Below, piece by piece: positions 1 to 12,400 of a DNA stretch of 64,000 bases. Origin of the DNA: Entonaema liquescens (taxonomy: Eukaryota > Ascomycota > Sordariomycetes > Xylariales > Xylariaceae); assembly GCA_902805475.1 (NCBI GenBank), contig CADCSX010000009.1:558001-622000 (forward strand), written 5' to 3'. The notes beneath the pieces are model-generated. The model did not search any database and had not been told where the DNA came from. It saw nothing but the letters and a program-made list of their open reading frames with translations. Position numbers and translations under genes: made by a program. Every line of letters starts with the position of its first letter. Position 1 is the stretch's first letter.

Positions 1-2
1 GG

Positions 3-133
3 GTGAGTGCTCACCGATATTTTCATTCGCTGAACCCCCAACCTTACGTTATCACCTTGCAGCATGGTCAACCGACGTAAAGGAGAGAAAAAAATCGCTG
101 ACATACGATTGGCCAATGTAGCTCGCCTGGCAG
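3..133 (+). other. Intron at the left edge of the window
   Basis: A gtgagt donor begins at base 3, a gctgac branch-like element lies near 96-101, and cag acceptors end at 133 and 145. Both acceptors keep the same frame in the downstream exon. The stretch between has in-frame stops, so it is an intron of the transcription factor gene. Confidence 0.6.
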
Positions 134-1955
134 GTCTGATAACAGGAGACAGCGGCAACGTCAAGCCAGCCTGTCAAGTACAACTGCTAGCACTTCTTTA
201 ATTGAGGAGATGGCTAATTTTGGTGGTCCAACTTTACTCAAGCGCACGCTTGGTCTTCAAGAAGACCGGTACAGTCAGTACATTGGCCCGACCACTGACT
301 TTGAGCCGTCCTTGATCAACCTTTCTCCATTCGACCCTCAAGATGAGAGCCTTCTCGCTCGAGGTACTCTTAGGAAAGTTAGCGACATTGATACTTTTTT
401 GATGTTACCTGATAGTGCGACCCCTGGCCACGAACATCAATATGACGATCTCGACGAAATCCAACGACTCGTGGCTCCCTACGGCCGCAAACTCATTGAT
501 CTCTACTTCGAAGTCGTCCATCCCGCATTTCCCATCCTCCAGAAGAATGTCTTTTACGAGAAATACGATCGGAACTACCGGGAATTCTCGCCGCCGTTGC
601 TCGCTGCTGTTTACATCCTTGCTATTAACTGGTGGGACTACTCGGAAGAGCTATCCAAATCCCAGCGACCCAACGTGCGGGAGATTGAGAGGCTAATACG
701 ATCTTCTTTGGCCGATGCTATGTGGCGCCCGAAGCTCTCTACCGTGCAGGCTGGACTTTTACTCTCGCAACGGCCCGAGGGCGACCAATGGGCCCCGACC
801 GCTCAGATCGTGGCGATAGCTCAAGAACTTGGCCTCCACCTAGACTGCACGCACTGGAAGATCCCACCTTGGGAAAAAGGGCTTAGGAAAAGACTTGCTT
901 GGGCTTTGTACATGCAAGATAAATGGGGAGCTCTCGTCCACGGACGGCCGTCACATATCTTTAGTTCTAACTGGGTTGTGCAGCCTTTAGCACCAAATGA
1001 TTTCCCAGAGGCAGAATTAGATGAGCAGAATCTGGAGGAAAAGATGGACATTGAAAGGGGTCGGACATTGTTTGCTCAAATGGTCTATCTTACGCAGGTG
1101 CTAGCCGAAATCCTCGAGACTTTCTACACGCTCGAGGCCATGCAGAACGTTACCGATGCTGGACCACAAGGTACTCACCTTGTCCTTGGCCTGGCGAAAC
1201 CCATCCAGCTTAAGCTCAAAGAGTGGTACGCCGCACTCCCGAGTGTGATCCGCATGGATTCTTCCTTCCAATCGGGTACTGTTGCGCCCGTCATTGCGCC
1301 CACCCGGCTGTCGAGCATCGGGTATCTGCACCTGGCCTACTTTGCGACGGAGATTACCCTCCATCGCCGGATTATACGGTCTCTGGAAACAGATTCGCAG
1401 GCCATTGATCCTTACGTTCAACATATTTGTCGGAGTGCTGCGAAAGCCCGTTTGATATCAGCCATGGACTTTGTTAATCGATTGACGCCGCAACATCTCC
1501 GATCCTTTTGGTACTTTGCCTCAAAGACCAACTTTGCATTAATTGGCACCTTTGGGTCACTTCTGTGGGCTACTTCTCCGGGCCGCGAAGAGGCTGACTG
1601 GTATCGGCGTAGGCTTGGAGAGTACCGCTGGACGTTAAGCGTTAGCAGTAAACCTGGCGAATCCAAAGGCCTGACTGAATTTGCGATGGGCATGCTTGAT
1701 ATATCGACCGGACTGTTGAAGCAACTTCCCGAGAAACCGGAATTGAGCCGTAGCGGAAGCGCCATCGAATTCGAAGTCGGCAGGCGTCAGAGTATCTTTT
1801 CTATGGGTATGAGCGGCACCATAGGGGAGCATTATAGCAGCATGGCTAGTGCCGACATCAGTAACATCCAGAGTCCCGAAAGTCAAATCGATAGTAGCGA
1901 CGAGGATTATGATACGTTTGCCCCGATGGCTGGGTTGGCTGGTATGGGCGACTGA
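134..1955 (+). CDS. Zn2Cys6-type fungal transcription factor, 3' part
   Basis: This is the last exon of a fungal-specific transcription factor, a nuclear regulator. The open frame runs without a stop from an intron acceptor at about 133 (or 145) to 1955. A consensus donor (gtgagt) lies at base 3, so the exon with the Zn2Cys6 cluster should lie just upstream of the window. The first residues of the exon are basic and Gln/Arg-rich, as in a linker behind a zinc cluster. The body has the helical middle-homology (Fungal_trans) pattern: a 'LYFEVVHPAFPIL' motif near residue 100 counted from the Met at 210, then 'AQELGLHLD' and 'KRLAWALYMQDKWGAL'. The ATG at 210 is internal, not the start. The sequence recalls the DAL81/TamA group (nitrogen and GABA co-activator), but that is an impression. 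The C-terminus is Ser/Asp-rich. Confidence 0.82.
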
Positions 1956-2985
1956 GGGAGTCACGCGACCATTTCTTATCGTATTTTCCTCTATTTTTCC
2001 AACATTTTGGGTATTATGGTAGAATGGGGGTTTGCGAATGAAGTAGGTATAGAAAAGACTAGGATGAGGCAAGGTCACGCCATAGGCACGAAATCTGACG
2101 ACTAAACGGGTCCATGGATACTCCAGTATATATCCTCGGAGTACGGACTATATCTTGGAGAGGGTTTTTAGCATCTTATTTCTTTATTTCTTCTGATACT
2201 GTTTTCATATCTTGTCGTCTCTGATACCCTATCTAGAGATCATCTGCTTAGCATTTGTCGGGGGCCTTTCGATGTTGTCGTTACTGGATACCTTGCATCG
2301 CGAATTGTGTTCGCCGGCTGGGTCGGGGTGCTGTCCTCGACGGAAAAGCAAAATGCATTTGTGAGGTTGGATGGACGGGATGGGATGAATGAATGAATGG
2401 ATGATGGACGCATGATTTTAGGAAGACTGTTATGTAGCAGTGAGCAATCAATTGAACTTGTTGATCTCATATTCGTACTGGTCGGGGGGTATTGTGTGCT
2501 ACTTCCTGTGGTAAGCTTACTCACTCTTTCACTACTCGTAACTTTTGCTGACGTCTTATTAGATATATGGAGTTTAAGCCTCGTAAACATATTCTATTTG
2601 AGTCGTAACTACGCGACACAAGCCTTCGGGTGATATATAAGCGATCCATAAAGGGATGCAATTTTAAGACACCTTTCGTGGACTTTTATCATCTTTACCC
2701 CTTTTGGGATTGTTTACGCTAACATTCCAGACAGACAGTCACCGACAGCATATGCCAAGCTTGTTGCCCAGTTTGTGGATGTAAGTATGTACGTGGCGCA
2801 ATCCCATTAATGCATCTACTACTATATTATATACTTGAAAAAGAGCCCCAAAGACCATGCCGCCCAAATACACGCTTACTGCCTACATTGTCTCATATAC
2901 ATCGTTGATATACACCTTCTAGATTGAAACCGAGAAGAAGAAGAAAAAGAGAAAGGTAGATTTGCCAGGCTGGCTTCGCTATACC
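1956..2985. other. Intergenic, convergent 3' ends
   Basis: This is the gap between the regulator (+) and the GH16 gene (-), which converge. It should hold both 3' UTRs. A sequence with intron-like signals (gtaagc donor at about 2512, gctgacg branch near 2548, ttattag acceptor near 2563) suggests a spliced UTR or a noncoding transcript. I see no convincing coding frame. Confidence 0.4.
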
Positions 2986-3972
2986 CTATGGACCGGAGCT
3001 GATAAGCGACGGAACACCGGGCTGCGTGCCGCGGTCGAAACTGCACACGTTGGCGCAGTGGGCGTACCGCGAGGGCTCGGCTGTGTTGTTGTAGATGAGC
3101 TCGATCCACTGGATCTGCATCTGCGCGCTCTGGCCCGACGCCATGGTGCCGCTCCAGCTGCCGCCGTCCGACCACGTGTTGAAGAGGACGGTGGCCGGGT
3201 CCACGGGCGCCTGGAACGCGTTCGAGTTCACCAGCTTGCCGTCTACGTACCAGCTGCTCAGGCCGGGCGTCCAGTCGTACCGGTGCGTGCGCCACGCCGT
3301 CCAGGATCCCGGGATGGTGATTTCGTGCGTGGCGTTGGGGCGCGACTCCCCGTCGACCATGGACGGCTGGTTCGTGTAGTGGACCTGGTTGGTCGCGTCC
3401 GACGTTAGCACCTCCATGTCCGCCTCCTGCACGTCGGCTTCGGTCGCGCCGCCCCGGTACGTGAACATGGCGGACACGCCGCCGGCCGCGCCGCGGGTCC
3501 GCGAGTACATGCGCATCGACAGGAACTGGTAGTTGGCGGAGATGGACTGGATCTCGGCGGACGACTGGAAGTTGCCGGCGGGGTGGCGGTACGTGCGCAG
3601 GGTGAGGTAGGTGCGGGAGGCGGGCTTGGCGTCGGTGTTGCTCTCGATGTAGACGTCGTTCTTGGAGTAGGTGTTGTAGATGGCGCCGGAGTCGACCCAG
3701 TTCTGGATGGACCAGGTGTTGGTGAAGTTGGAGCTGTTGAAGTAGGCGTGGGTGACCGGGGCGTTGGAGGAGCCGTCGCGGTCGTTGATGGGCGCGGGGA
3801 CCCGCGGGTTCGCTATATTCCGGAAGTCGAAGAACTTGTGGTTCGCGAAGTACCGGGGCGCCGACCCGTTGGTCAGGTAGCAGTGGCAGTTTATGGCCTC
3901 GGCGGGCTGGGGCGCCAGGACCGATAGGACCGTTAGGACGGCTGCCCAGAGATGAGTCTGAGAAGCGATCAT
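2986..3972 (-). CDS. Secreted GH16 family glycoside hydrolase
   Basis: A single-exon 328-residue protein with a signal peptide (hydrophobic core at residues 8-20, likely cleaved after 'PAEA' near 26). It has the concanavalin-A-like glucanase fold of GH16. The catalytic ExDxE motif is read directly: Glu183, Asp185, Glu187 in 'QEADMEVL'; the first Glu would be the nucleophile and the last the acid/base. Downstream are 'HRYDWTPGLSSWYVDGK' and 'GGSWSG', typical GH16 strand motifs, and several N-glycosylation sequons. Likely substrates are beta-1,3/1,4-glucans in plant or fungal walls; the subfamily cannot be assigned by eye. The coding region is much more GC-rich at third positions than its flanks, which creates long false frames on the plus strand. 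No carbohydrate-binding module or GPI signal is visible. Confidence 0.9.
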   Translation of the reverse strand: MIASQTHLWAAVLTVLSVLAPQPAEAINCHCYLTNGSAPRYFANHKFFDFRNIANPRVPAPINDRDGSSNAPVTHAYFNSSNFTNTWSIQNWVDSGAIYNTYSKNDVYIESNTDAKPASRTYLTLRTYRHPAGNFQSSAEIQSISANYQFLSMRMYSRTRGAAGGVSAMFTYRGGATEADVQEADMEVLTSDATNQVHYTNQPSMVDGESRPNATHEITIPGSWTAWRTHRYDWTPGLSSWYVDGKLVNSNAFQAPVDPATVLFNTWSDGGSWSGTMASGQSAQMQIQWIELIYNNTAEPSRYAHCANVCSFDRGTQPGVPSLISSGP

Positions 3973-6951
3973 GGCTGCTAAACGGATTTTCAGGTCTCGT
4001 GCTCTGGTTCAGAGATGATTATGTTTGTGATTACTGATTAATTGGTAGTGCAATGCCTTGGAATGCTGGGTGGAATGCTCGAGGATGATGATCTATTACC
4101 TGAGCGGCCATCCTGAGGCTCTTATATATCTCAATCCTACGTCTACGACGGCCACCCCGTTAATGTGAGTCGTGTAGTATCAGTGACGTCCATTTGGCCC
4201 CAAGGACACTGCCACGAGAACTAACCTGGTTTGGCCTGCCTAACTACGACACCAGCAGCCAAAATTCTACGACTTAGGAGCCTCCTTTTCGCTCTAGTTT
4301 ATGACATATGCGCTTTTTCATAGATGATGATTGCGCTATACGAGTCAGTTGATAACCACCAGCCATGAATATCTTGGGCTAACGCCGGCGCGCTAGAGAT
4401 AGGTTATATTAGACCCATCGCGTCTGCGGGCAGGACGTTTGGCTTCAAGTCATCGCGGGATACCCCCGTCAGATCACATTTTTAGGGGCGGTTCTCACCG
4501 CATGGGTGGTTCCGATGTTAAGAAGTACACCTAGTGACGAGCAAGACACAGCAAATACGTTTGTACTGTATATACTCATCATGCTGAAAGTAACATGAAA
4601 GCTTATGCGTCGGCTCGTGAGCCTGACATCGGATGTTCCCTTCAGAGGAATTCATGTTTACCCTTGACTTCTATAGCTTAAATCAGCCGCTATTCCTCGC
4701 ATCCCAGATATCTGGTTGCGATATCCACTACGGCCTCCCTAAAGTGTTGCTAAAAGAGAAAGCCTTGAGCCTTATGTCTAAGTAAGAGGTGGCTTGTTCT
4801 TGGCAATCGCAGAGTTCTTCCCCTATCGCGATCGCGTGGCTCGTCATACGTCAGGGGTTACTTGGCTACAGCACTAGGGGGATGACGAAGGGGTCCAAAT
4901 AGTTAAAATTTCAAGCGCTAGGAAGAGGCTCTTTTCATTGTATTAGGTAAGAAAGACCTGAAGTCCAAAAGGCACGGCGAATCGCGAGCCTAACGGCTCC
5001 TAACTGGAGGATTGCAGTTAGGTCATTTCAAAGTGCGGGCTCTAAAATAGCTGCCCAGCCAGCTAGTTTGGAGTGTGAGTTCCTAGTAGGAATTGCCACT
5101 CGGATAGCCTCATGAGGCGAAATTGCAGGGTTTGAGATGCTTGTGAATGGTAACGGAATCGAGATTAGCATTTGGCGATCTGTGAAAGTACTGGGATCTC
5201 CGTTGATCACATTTCAGGGGAATTTTGGGAGTCCTATACTTAACCAATGTCTATAACCCTATAACTTCAACTTTCAATCTCTATACTAATTAGAAGAAGA
5301 GGGAGTGAATTGTATAATAAAGTCGAGATTATATAAGTTAAGCTATTTGGATATTTTCGATTTTTTCGATTGATCTCATAGTGCCGTTTTTTACTTCAGG
5401 CTGATTATGGGTATGAACTCAAGCTCTGATATTGAGTACCTGCTACAGCCTATATTAAGTATTTAGGGGTATCCTACCGCAAAAACAGTGATGAATTTCA
5501 TTCAAAATGCAGACGCGGGGGTAAAGTGTTATATAAATACGAAATGTGAAAACAAGCATCAAGATCTGCGCGATAAAACCTTGCCCCGCGGTGTATCCTT
5601 GAAAATCTCATATACTTAGATATGTTAAGGATCTAGGCTATTTAGGAAATGGGAAGAGTATTAAGTCGAATGTTTATTGATGATACTCCTAATGAGCCTA
5701 TGGGTATATGAGACGTAGTTTAGCTCCAAAAGCTGTTGTCACCACCTATCTCAATTTGTATGATGGGTGTTATAGAATTCCAGAAATCGTAAGGCACACC
5801 CGTTTGATTCATAGGAGGTAATTTTTACCGGCCTCCACGTGCGAGAAAGTAATATGAAGGCTGATGTTGACGTGCGCCTATACTCACTAACTACGATCTC
5901 TATTCCACAATAGGTCTCGGGCCCGCGAGTATGGTCTGATATTTACGCAATTACAGTCCATCTGTGCACTATGTTCCTTTCTTCTCGTACTTAACTGGGT
6001 CGGTCCGGCACCGAATATATTTACGTATGCGCGTAAACTGCGTAGGCCGAGCCTCATGACTCGCTCACCGTTATGGGCAATAAAAACTTCCTTTTTGAGA
6101 AGAGGTGGAGGTAACGGGTAGTCTGGCAGGCGTGCTGAGGCCACACGTCATAGCTCTTTTCCTAAGCGTATATAAATACATACAGGGGTAAATATCTATA
6201 AAATCTAGTCCTTAAAATGTATGTTTATTCTATTGTGATTACATATCAGGGAGATGAATTCGAGCGCTGGCATATCGTATCACGTGTACATTTATTTCAG
6301 GATATCTCATAATACTGTCTAGGACTCATCTTTAGTTCAGAGTATCAAGTTCTTATCCATTAATCTTTCAATCCAAGTTCTACTAATCTTGTTTTATTTC
6401 GAGTGCCTTATACTATATGTTGTTATGTATCTGATGTAAGTGAGCTTACTTATCGGTTGAGCTGGTTTCTCTAACCCCTTTATACAGGATTTACAAAACT
6501 TACACGGAGCTTGCCTGACAGGTCCGTTCATGTAGTAGAAAAATCTACTTCGTTCCACACAGTTATCTAACTACGAATTGCATTTCTCTTTAATAATAAT
6601 TAAAGAAAGTCGACATAATACAATGCGACATTAACATAATATAGCTGGTATTTAGTCTACTAAGTATTCGCGCCCCTAACCAAATTCATCGGCCTGGCCA
6701 TACGATTATAAATCAAAAACCGACCGATACTGATTTCTTTATGGTCACTATATAGAAATTCGGGGTTGAGGTGAGGAGTATATTACCCGGCCGGCACCGG
6801 CCCAAATGGTAGGTATTGCGTGATTCTCGAGAAGTTGTCGCCATCGGGGGTCGCTATACCGGTGCATCCGTATAAAACACCAAACTTACAAGCATTTCTT
6901 AGATCTAATCTGATCCTTGGAATACTGGAATATCCGGACGTGATAATCAAG
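3973..6951. other. Long intergenic region without recognised genes
   Basis: About 3 kb between the divergent GH16 and LLM genes. The first few hundred bases upstream of 3972 are the GH16 promoter (a tatatat element near 4122). The rest has many stops in all frames, scattered short ORFs of no recognisable family, and no obvious repeats. Confidence 0.4.
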
Positions 6952-8055
6952 ATGCCTACAGAATTTATCAGCTTGACGTTTCCGAACCCATCTACGGAGC
7001 TCAACCCGCTCCCGAATCCGGCTATCGACCCGGATTTCTTAACCCGGTATGCCCGGAACTTAGATGATTATGAGTTCAACTATACTCTTGTTCCGTACGA
7101 CTCATCGTACTTTGACCCCTTTACTACTGGAGCTACTATCGCTGCTGTAACTAAGAATCTCAAAATCATCATTGCGCTTCGGCCCAACACATTATACCCC
7201 ACGGTAGCGGCTAAGGCGCTAGCTACTCTGGATCAACTTAGCCGGGGCCGAGCTGTAGTGCACTTCATCGCCGGCGGCAGTGACGTTGACCAGGCGAGAG
7301 AGGGAGACTTCCTAAATAAGGATGAGCGCTACGCCCGACTCGAAGAATACATCAAGATCCTGAAGCGCGCATGGCAGTCCGCAGATCCTTTTGACTGGGA
7401 CGGAAAGTACTACCAATTTAAGGGGTTCAGCAACAGAGTGCGCCCGGTGAACGGAACCAGCATCCCCATCTCCGTTGGCGGGTCGTCAGATGAGGCATAC
7501 CGCATCGGTGGAAGCCTAGCCGATATTTTCGGTCTCTGGGGAGAACCTCTTAAGGAAACCAAGGATCAGATCGACCGCATCTACGCGGAGGCCGAGAAGG
7601 CGGGACGCACAGACAAGCCGCGCATCTGGGTTACGTTCCGGCCCATCGTCGCCGAGACGGAGGAGTTAGCATGGGCCAAGGCGCATCGCATACTCGACGC
7701 CCTAAATGCTAACCGGACCGAAGGCAAGGGCCGGCTACCGCCCAATAACGCGGCGCCGCAGAACGTAGGTTCGCAGCGGCTCCTCGACATCGCGAAGCGC
7801 GGCGAGGTGCAGGACCGCGCGCTGTGGTATCCGACTGTGACGGCGACTAACGCGCGGGGCGCATCGACGGCACTTGTAGGGTCTGTGCAGACGATAGTCG
7901 ATTCGCTCCTTGATTACGTCGACTTGGGTGCTGAGCTTATTTCTATCCGAGGGTATGATAACCTAAACGATGCTATCGACTACGGGCGTTTCATACTACC
8001 TAAGGTACGGGAAGTGCTGAAGGAGAGGGAGAGCGGTGCCAACGGAGCTAAATAA
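6952..8055 (+). CDS. LLM-class flavin-dependent monooxygenase (SsuD-like)
   Basis: A 367-residue single-exon protein of the bacterial-luciferase-like (LLM) superfamily, which uses reduced FMN and O2. The nearest familiar group is alkanesulfonate monooxygenase. Supporting segments are 'LKIIIALRPNTLYPTVAAK' (TIM-barrel strand and helix), 'LDQLSRGRAVVHFIAGG', 'DERYARLEEYIKILKRAW', 'YQFKGF' and 'PISVGGSSDEAYRIGG', all in SsuD order. The open frame extends upstream to 6820, but the family N-terminus begins at 'MPTEFISLTF', so 6952 is preferred; the 44 residues before it look like translated 5' UTR. A physiological role in releasing sulfite from sulfonates, or in oxidising another organic substrate, is inference. 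It stands alone, with no reductase beside it. Confidence 0.87.
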   Translation: MPTEFISLTFPNPSTELNPLPNPAIDPDFLTRYARNLDDYEFNYTLVPYDSSYFDPFTTGATIAAVTKNLKIIIALRPNTLYPTVAAKALATLDQLSRGRAVVHFIAGGSDVDQAREGDFLNKDERYARLEEYIKILKRAWQSADPFDWDGKYYQFKGFSNRVRPVNGTSIPISVGGSSDEAYRIGGSLADIFGLWGEPLKETKDQIDRIYAEAEKAGRTDKPRIWVTFRPIVAETEELAWAKAHRILDALNANRTEGKGRLPPNNAAPQNVGSQRLLDIAKRGEVQDRALWYPTVTATNARGASTALVGSVQTIVDSLLDYVDLGAELISIRGYDNLNDAIDYGRFILPKVREVLKERESGANGAK

Positions 8056-8348
8056 AGGGGCAAAATATTTTAATGTATCATGGTAATATATATGCCCTCT
8101 AATCCTGCTCCTAAATTCTGGGTAAAATCCTAGAGAACCAAGCAACCATCCCTTATCCTGAACATGTGAGAACTGTAAAGAGGGTTGGGAATATGCTTCT
8201 ATGATAACATCTCATAGCTTCAGTACATTTTGATGTTTACACTGTCGTAACACTTCGGTATATATCAGCATTGGTCTCTTTGATATGTAAACTGTGTTAT
8301 TTCCATAGAAGAGGTACTTACTAGAGCACGAGTGACTATTAATTACTA

Positions 8349-8601
8349 TTAATTACTTCCGAGGTTTAAATCCACATGGTTGACATTTCCCAGCTCAACT
8401 TCCCCCTGGATACAATCCTCTGGAAATATTTAGTGTACTGTATACTGCCGACTTTAAAACATGATAGTGTAGCATCGACTTACCTGGTGTCTGATTTTGC
8501 CTGGCCCGACGGTTGTAAAGCTCCCAAACAGCTATAGCCGTAGTTAAGAGTGTTAATGACAAACCGGAGAGAGCAACGATAATGGAGATAGGTAATGCCA
8601 T
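8349..8601 (-). CDS. Small single-span membrane protein (two exons, predicted)
   Basis: A short gene model built by eye. Exon 1 is 8484-8601 and starts with a strongly hydrophobic segment (about residues 3-26) followed by 'WELYNRRARQNQTP'. A perfect gtaagt donor ends it at 8483. A 64-nt intron with a cactaa branch-like element ends at a cag acceptor at 8420. Exon 2 (8349-8419) stays in frame to a TAA, giving 62 residues. The topology would be one membrane helix followed by a short hydrophilic tail. I do not recognise a family. The splice signals and frame continuity are the only support; transcription is unproven. Confidence 0.4.
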
Positions 8602-9406
8602 GGGGATAGCTACTGCGACACAAGTATACTGAAATTATACGTTGGGTGGCTTTCACGTTAATGTAGGTATATTGTTGGTGCTGATGATATATATTCCGGA
8701 ATGCATCTTTATATTCACTTGGGATACTACCGAAGTTACACCTGTGAACGTATATAGCTTCGGGCTGAACGGCTCTTCTACTAGAAACATCCCGTCTGCA
8801 ACCTATTGGTGGAGTGCAAAGTGAGAGAGAGAGCAGAGCATATAAGCTCAAAGTTAGCTTATCCAATCAAATGTCATTTCGTTTATGGCAGTGCCCGCTA
8901 CCGAACATGATTCTAGGAATATCCGGACAGAATAGCTGCATAAAGAATACTCGCTGGATATGGACACGCACTTCCCCGTGCCAAAGCAGTTGGTGCTTCC
9001 CATCGAAATGTTGAGTAACACCAAGTCAGAATAACATTTGGATATGGGCCAATAGTTGACTGCAGCTTCTCTGATCCTATTGTCTATGAAGCTGAGCACA
9101 TCACCTGAGCTGTATGGTCCAACATCTTATATCTTACACACAGTGTTACACAGATGACCTCTCGCCAGTGTTTCCCGATTGCGAAATGCTACAGGACTTT
9201 GAAGTCTTGGCAGCAAAACGTTATTGACCAATGGCGGACTGACTGGTGTTGATGCAGGCTGTGAGTTCGTTCCCCAATTTGCCACAAGCGAAAGTCGTTT
9301 TCTATATCTACCTATGTATCGCCTAATGGTATGATCTGTTATTGATAGTTTTCTTTCTCCTCATCTTCCTCATTTTCGTTCAAGTCTAGCTCATTGAATC
9401 AACACG
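8602..9406. other. Intergenic region between divergent genes
   Basis: About 800 bases containing the presumed promoters of the small membrane gene and of the Clr5-ankyrin locus. Short ORFs on both strands have no recognisable motif. No repeats seen. Confidence 0.35.
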
Positions 9407-12400
9407 ATGTCTTCCAAGATTACAGAGGCTGAATGGGTTGCTGCAAAGGCAGACATTAAGCACTTCTATCTTACTCTTAATATATCATTAAAAGAGGTAG
9501 TAGAAGAGATGAAGCAGAGAAGCTTCCAAGCTACGTAAGTGATGATCCTTCAACCAGAAACATCACATTAACCGTCCGAAGAGAAAGCCAGTATCGGACC
9601 CAGTTCAAGAAATGGGGTCAGAAATGAATCAAGAACGGCAAGACCGAAGATACGGAGATTCTTTCTGTTGTGATAGGGCAGAGAAAACGCAGTGGGAAAG
9701 AAAGCAATGTCTTTGAATGGGGTAAACTATTAAAGAAGGAGGAAGTGAAGAGGAGAATTGCGAGGAGTACCCCTAATATTTTCCGACGGCAAGAACTGGG
9801 TGCGTTAGAGAAACTCGTCGAATGAATGGACTTTGATGCTGACTTGAGGCGATTAGAGAACCAGCAACGGCTCCCAAGACATCTTGTTGTTCGAACACCA
9901 ATGGAGGATCGCACCTCATCGTTTACACTCGATCTTCCGTTTTTTCAGTTCGAAAAGCTCATCTACGACGGAACGTTAGCTTCTAGTCTTGCACCCAATA
10001 CGGTGGTCAACGCCCGTCTTCTTACAGACCAGGGCGCTGTTCCCGAAAACACTTTGGTAATACGACAGACCAACATCGAAAATGCCTGCCGATACCTTGG
10101 CTCCAAGGAGACTTCTTTTTTTGCTACCGACGCCGCAGCTCTTGATGCTCTAGGCTCCGTCATCCCTCGTACAATCCACCAGACATCCGTTCTTGGTCCA
10201 CCACTATACCGTCAAATACTACACTCTGCCGCGAACAATTTTGCCGGGCTCAACTCCTTTCCCGCTGAGCAGGTCGTTCGGATACTCAAGGAAACTACTA
10301 GTGCGGACCTTTATACACGACTTTTATCTCCGTCGACACATTTCAGCCGCTATTCTACCCGTTCAATAGCGCAAAGTCTTCTCAAGGGCGCCATTGAAAC
10401 CGGAGATTCGACAATTGCGAGGGCCATACTCTCCAATAAGTCTTTGGAAATCGACGTGAATCAGTCCATCTGGTTTCGTGGACGTCAGTGCACGCTCATT
10501 GAAAGAGCCTCATATCTACGGCATTATAACCTCATCAAGGTTTTACTTGATTACGGCGCAGACGTAAACAAAACCTACCCTTGTAGTTTTTGCGAGACGC
10601 TTAGTAGGCCTCAGTGCATGATGCATCATGCATGGCGCCTTGCAGTGTGTTTTCGGGGACTGCCATTTCAAAGCGGATGACGAGATTGTTCAGATGATTC
10701 TTAAAGCTGGGAATCATGTTAATATGAAGACGTTGAGTCTGCTTCTCCGAAACGGCCATTGTGACGTTGCTTCCGAAATCGCCTCTGAGTATTCAGTAGT
10801 GCACCGCAAGGAACTAATCAAGCAATTATGCGAGGCGTTCCGGTTTTTGGACGAAAGTATCTTGATACGTATGTTGCAGCTTTTGCATGAGAGAGGCATA
10901 GGTCTCACTCATAAAGATATATTCATGGCGGCTGCCATGAAGTCCTGGAACCTGGCTGAAATACTCTTAGATTATGGTGTAATACCTGATAAGACTCTCT
11001 TGCGCTCTCTTGTTGAGCCTGGAGGAAAACTACCCGACCTGCATATGATGAATTCCTTCTATCATTGTACCAGTGGTATGCATATTTCTAGAGAGCGGCT
11101 AAAGGTGGCGGTTCGGAATAAGTCGTGTTCAAGCGTACGTGTCCCGACGTATCAGGAACTGCCGAAGAGCCTCGACAGATTATGCGCTCGATGGATGGCG
11201 GCAGTTAACGAAGTTGATACAAAGCTCACCAGGGAGCTGTGTCAGGAACTGAGAAACTTGAACATTCCGGTTGCAACTTTCAGATTCCTCTACCACGCTC
11301 TGATGAAGGTGTCAAGGATTGGTGACTACAAGACTGCCAGCATGTTACTCTATTATATTGAAGAGCTTGCTCTTCCAACAGGGAATAGAGTCTTTCAAGA
11401 TGCACTGTCTGAGTCTATTCGAGGAGGTAATGATGACCTTGTGCAGCTGTTTCTTCAATTTAATATCCACCCAGTCACAAATATACGGGATTATGAATTG
11501 GTAGACGCCAAAACCTACTTGCTTCAGCATTCAACCGAATTGGATTCTCTTTACCCGATGAATATAAGCATGACAAATGATATCAATAGATATGATAACT
11601 ATCCGCTCTTGAATCTTGCGGCTCAGCCCGGAAATGAGACAATAGTTCAATCTTTGATAGTAACAGGGGTTTATTGCAATGTCAACGAGGCCATGAAGAA
11701 TAATAACATTGTTTTAACGTCGGCCCTGCTCGAGCGAGACCAACATAGAACCACAGGGTTCAGCTTCGAAGGCTCTATCAAGCATCGGAATCTTGATATG
11801 GCCAAGTTGCTCATTTCTTATGGCGCGGATCCCCATGGATCGTGTGGGTTCCTCCAGGAAGCTCAATCGCGGTGCAGGCCATTTTTCGAACTACTCCTAA
11901 AGGCCCACAACGATGCACGTCACATAACAGGAGGGATATCGTGTGTGTTCCAGGATGCCATTGATGAGCATGACGAGCATGAAGTAAAATACTTATTAGA
12001 CCATGGTGCTGATCCACATGGGCTCGTCTCTGATGGATGTTGCGTTAGGGATTTTGTTGATAGCGATGAGTGCATAAGTCCATTTGGCGAAGCGATTGCT
12101 ACTGGCTGCCTGACTTTGGTAGAATTGTTCTTAAAAGCTGGTTGCGACCCTAACGATGTTGTAGCTCAAGTTCAATTAAAGAAGTACGGAGATAATCATA
12201 TTCCTACAATCAGTTTACAGAGAACTACGGGAGTCATCGCAGCTGTTAGCACAAGAAACACTGAACTAGTGAAATTGTTCATTCAGAACGGCGCTGTTAT
12301 CAGCCCTCCTGCGGTTGGCTACACAAGTCGCACGCCTCTACAAAGGGCGGCTGAGATTGGGTGTTTTGAGATGGTTGAGTTATTGCATAACTTCGGTGCC

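Noticed and set aside
1635..2078. Minus-strand 147-codon ORF over the 3' end of the transcription factor
   Set aside because: It overlaps a well-supported coding exon and shows no motif.
3583..3927. Plus-strand Val/Gly-rich ORF opposite GH16
   Set aside because: Its biased composition is the mirror of GC3-rich codons of the secreted enzyme.
6820..6951. N-terminal extension of the LLM monooxygenase
   Set aside because: The family N-terminus starts at 6952; the extra 44 codons have no family character.
10560..10645. 82-nt intron (gtaaac to gcag) that would remove the ankyrin frameshift
   Set aside because: It would delete conserved-looking ankyrin residues, the donor is weak, and it does not explain the two earlier TGA codons.
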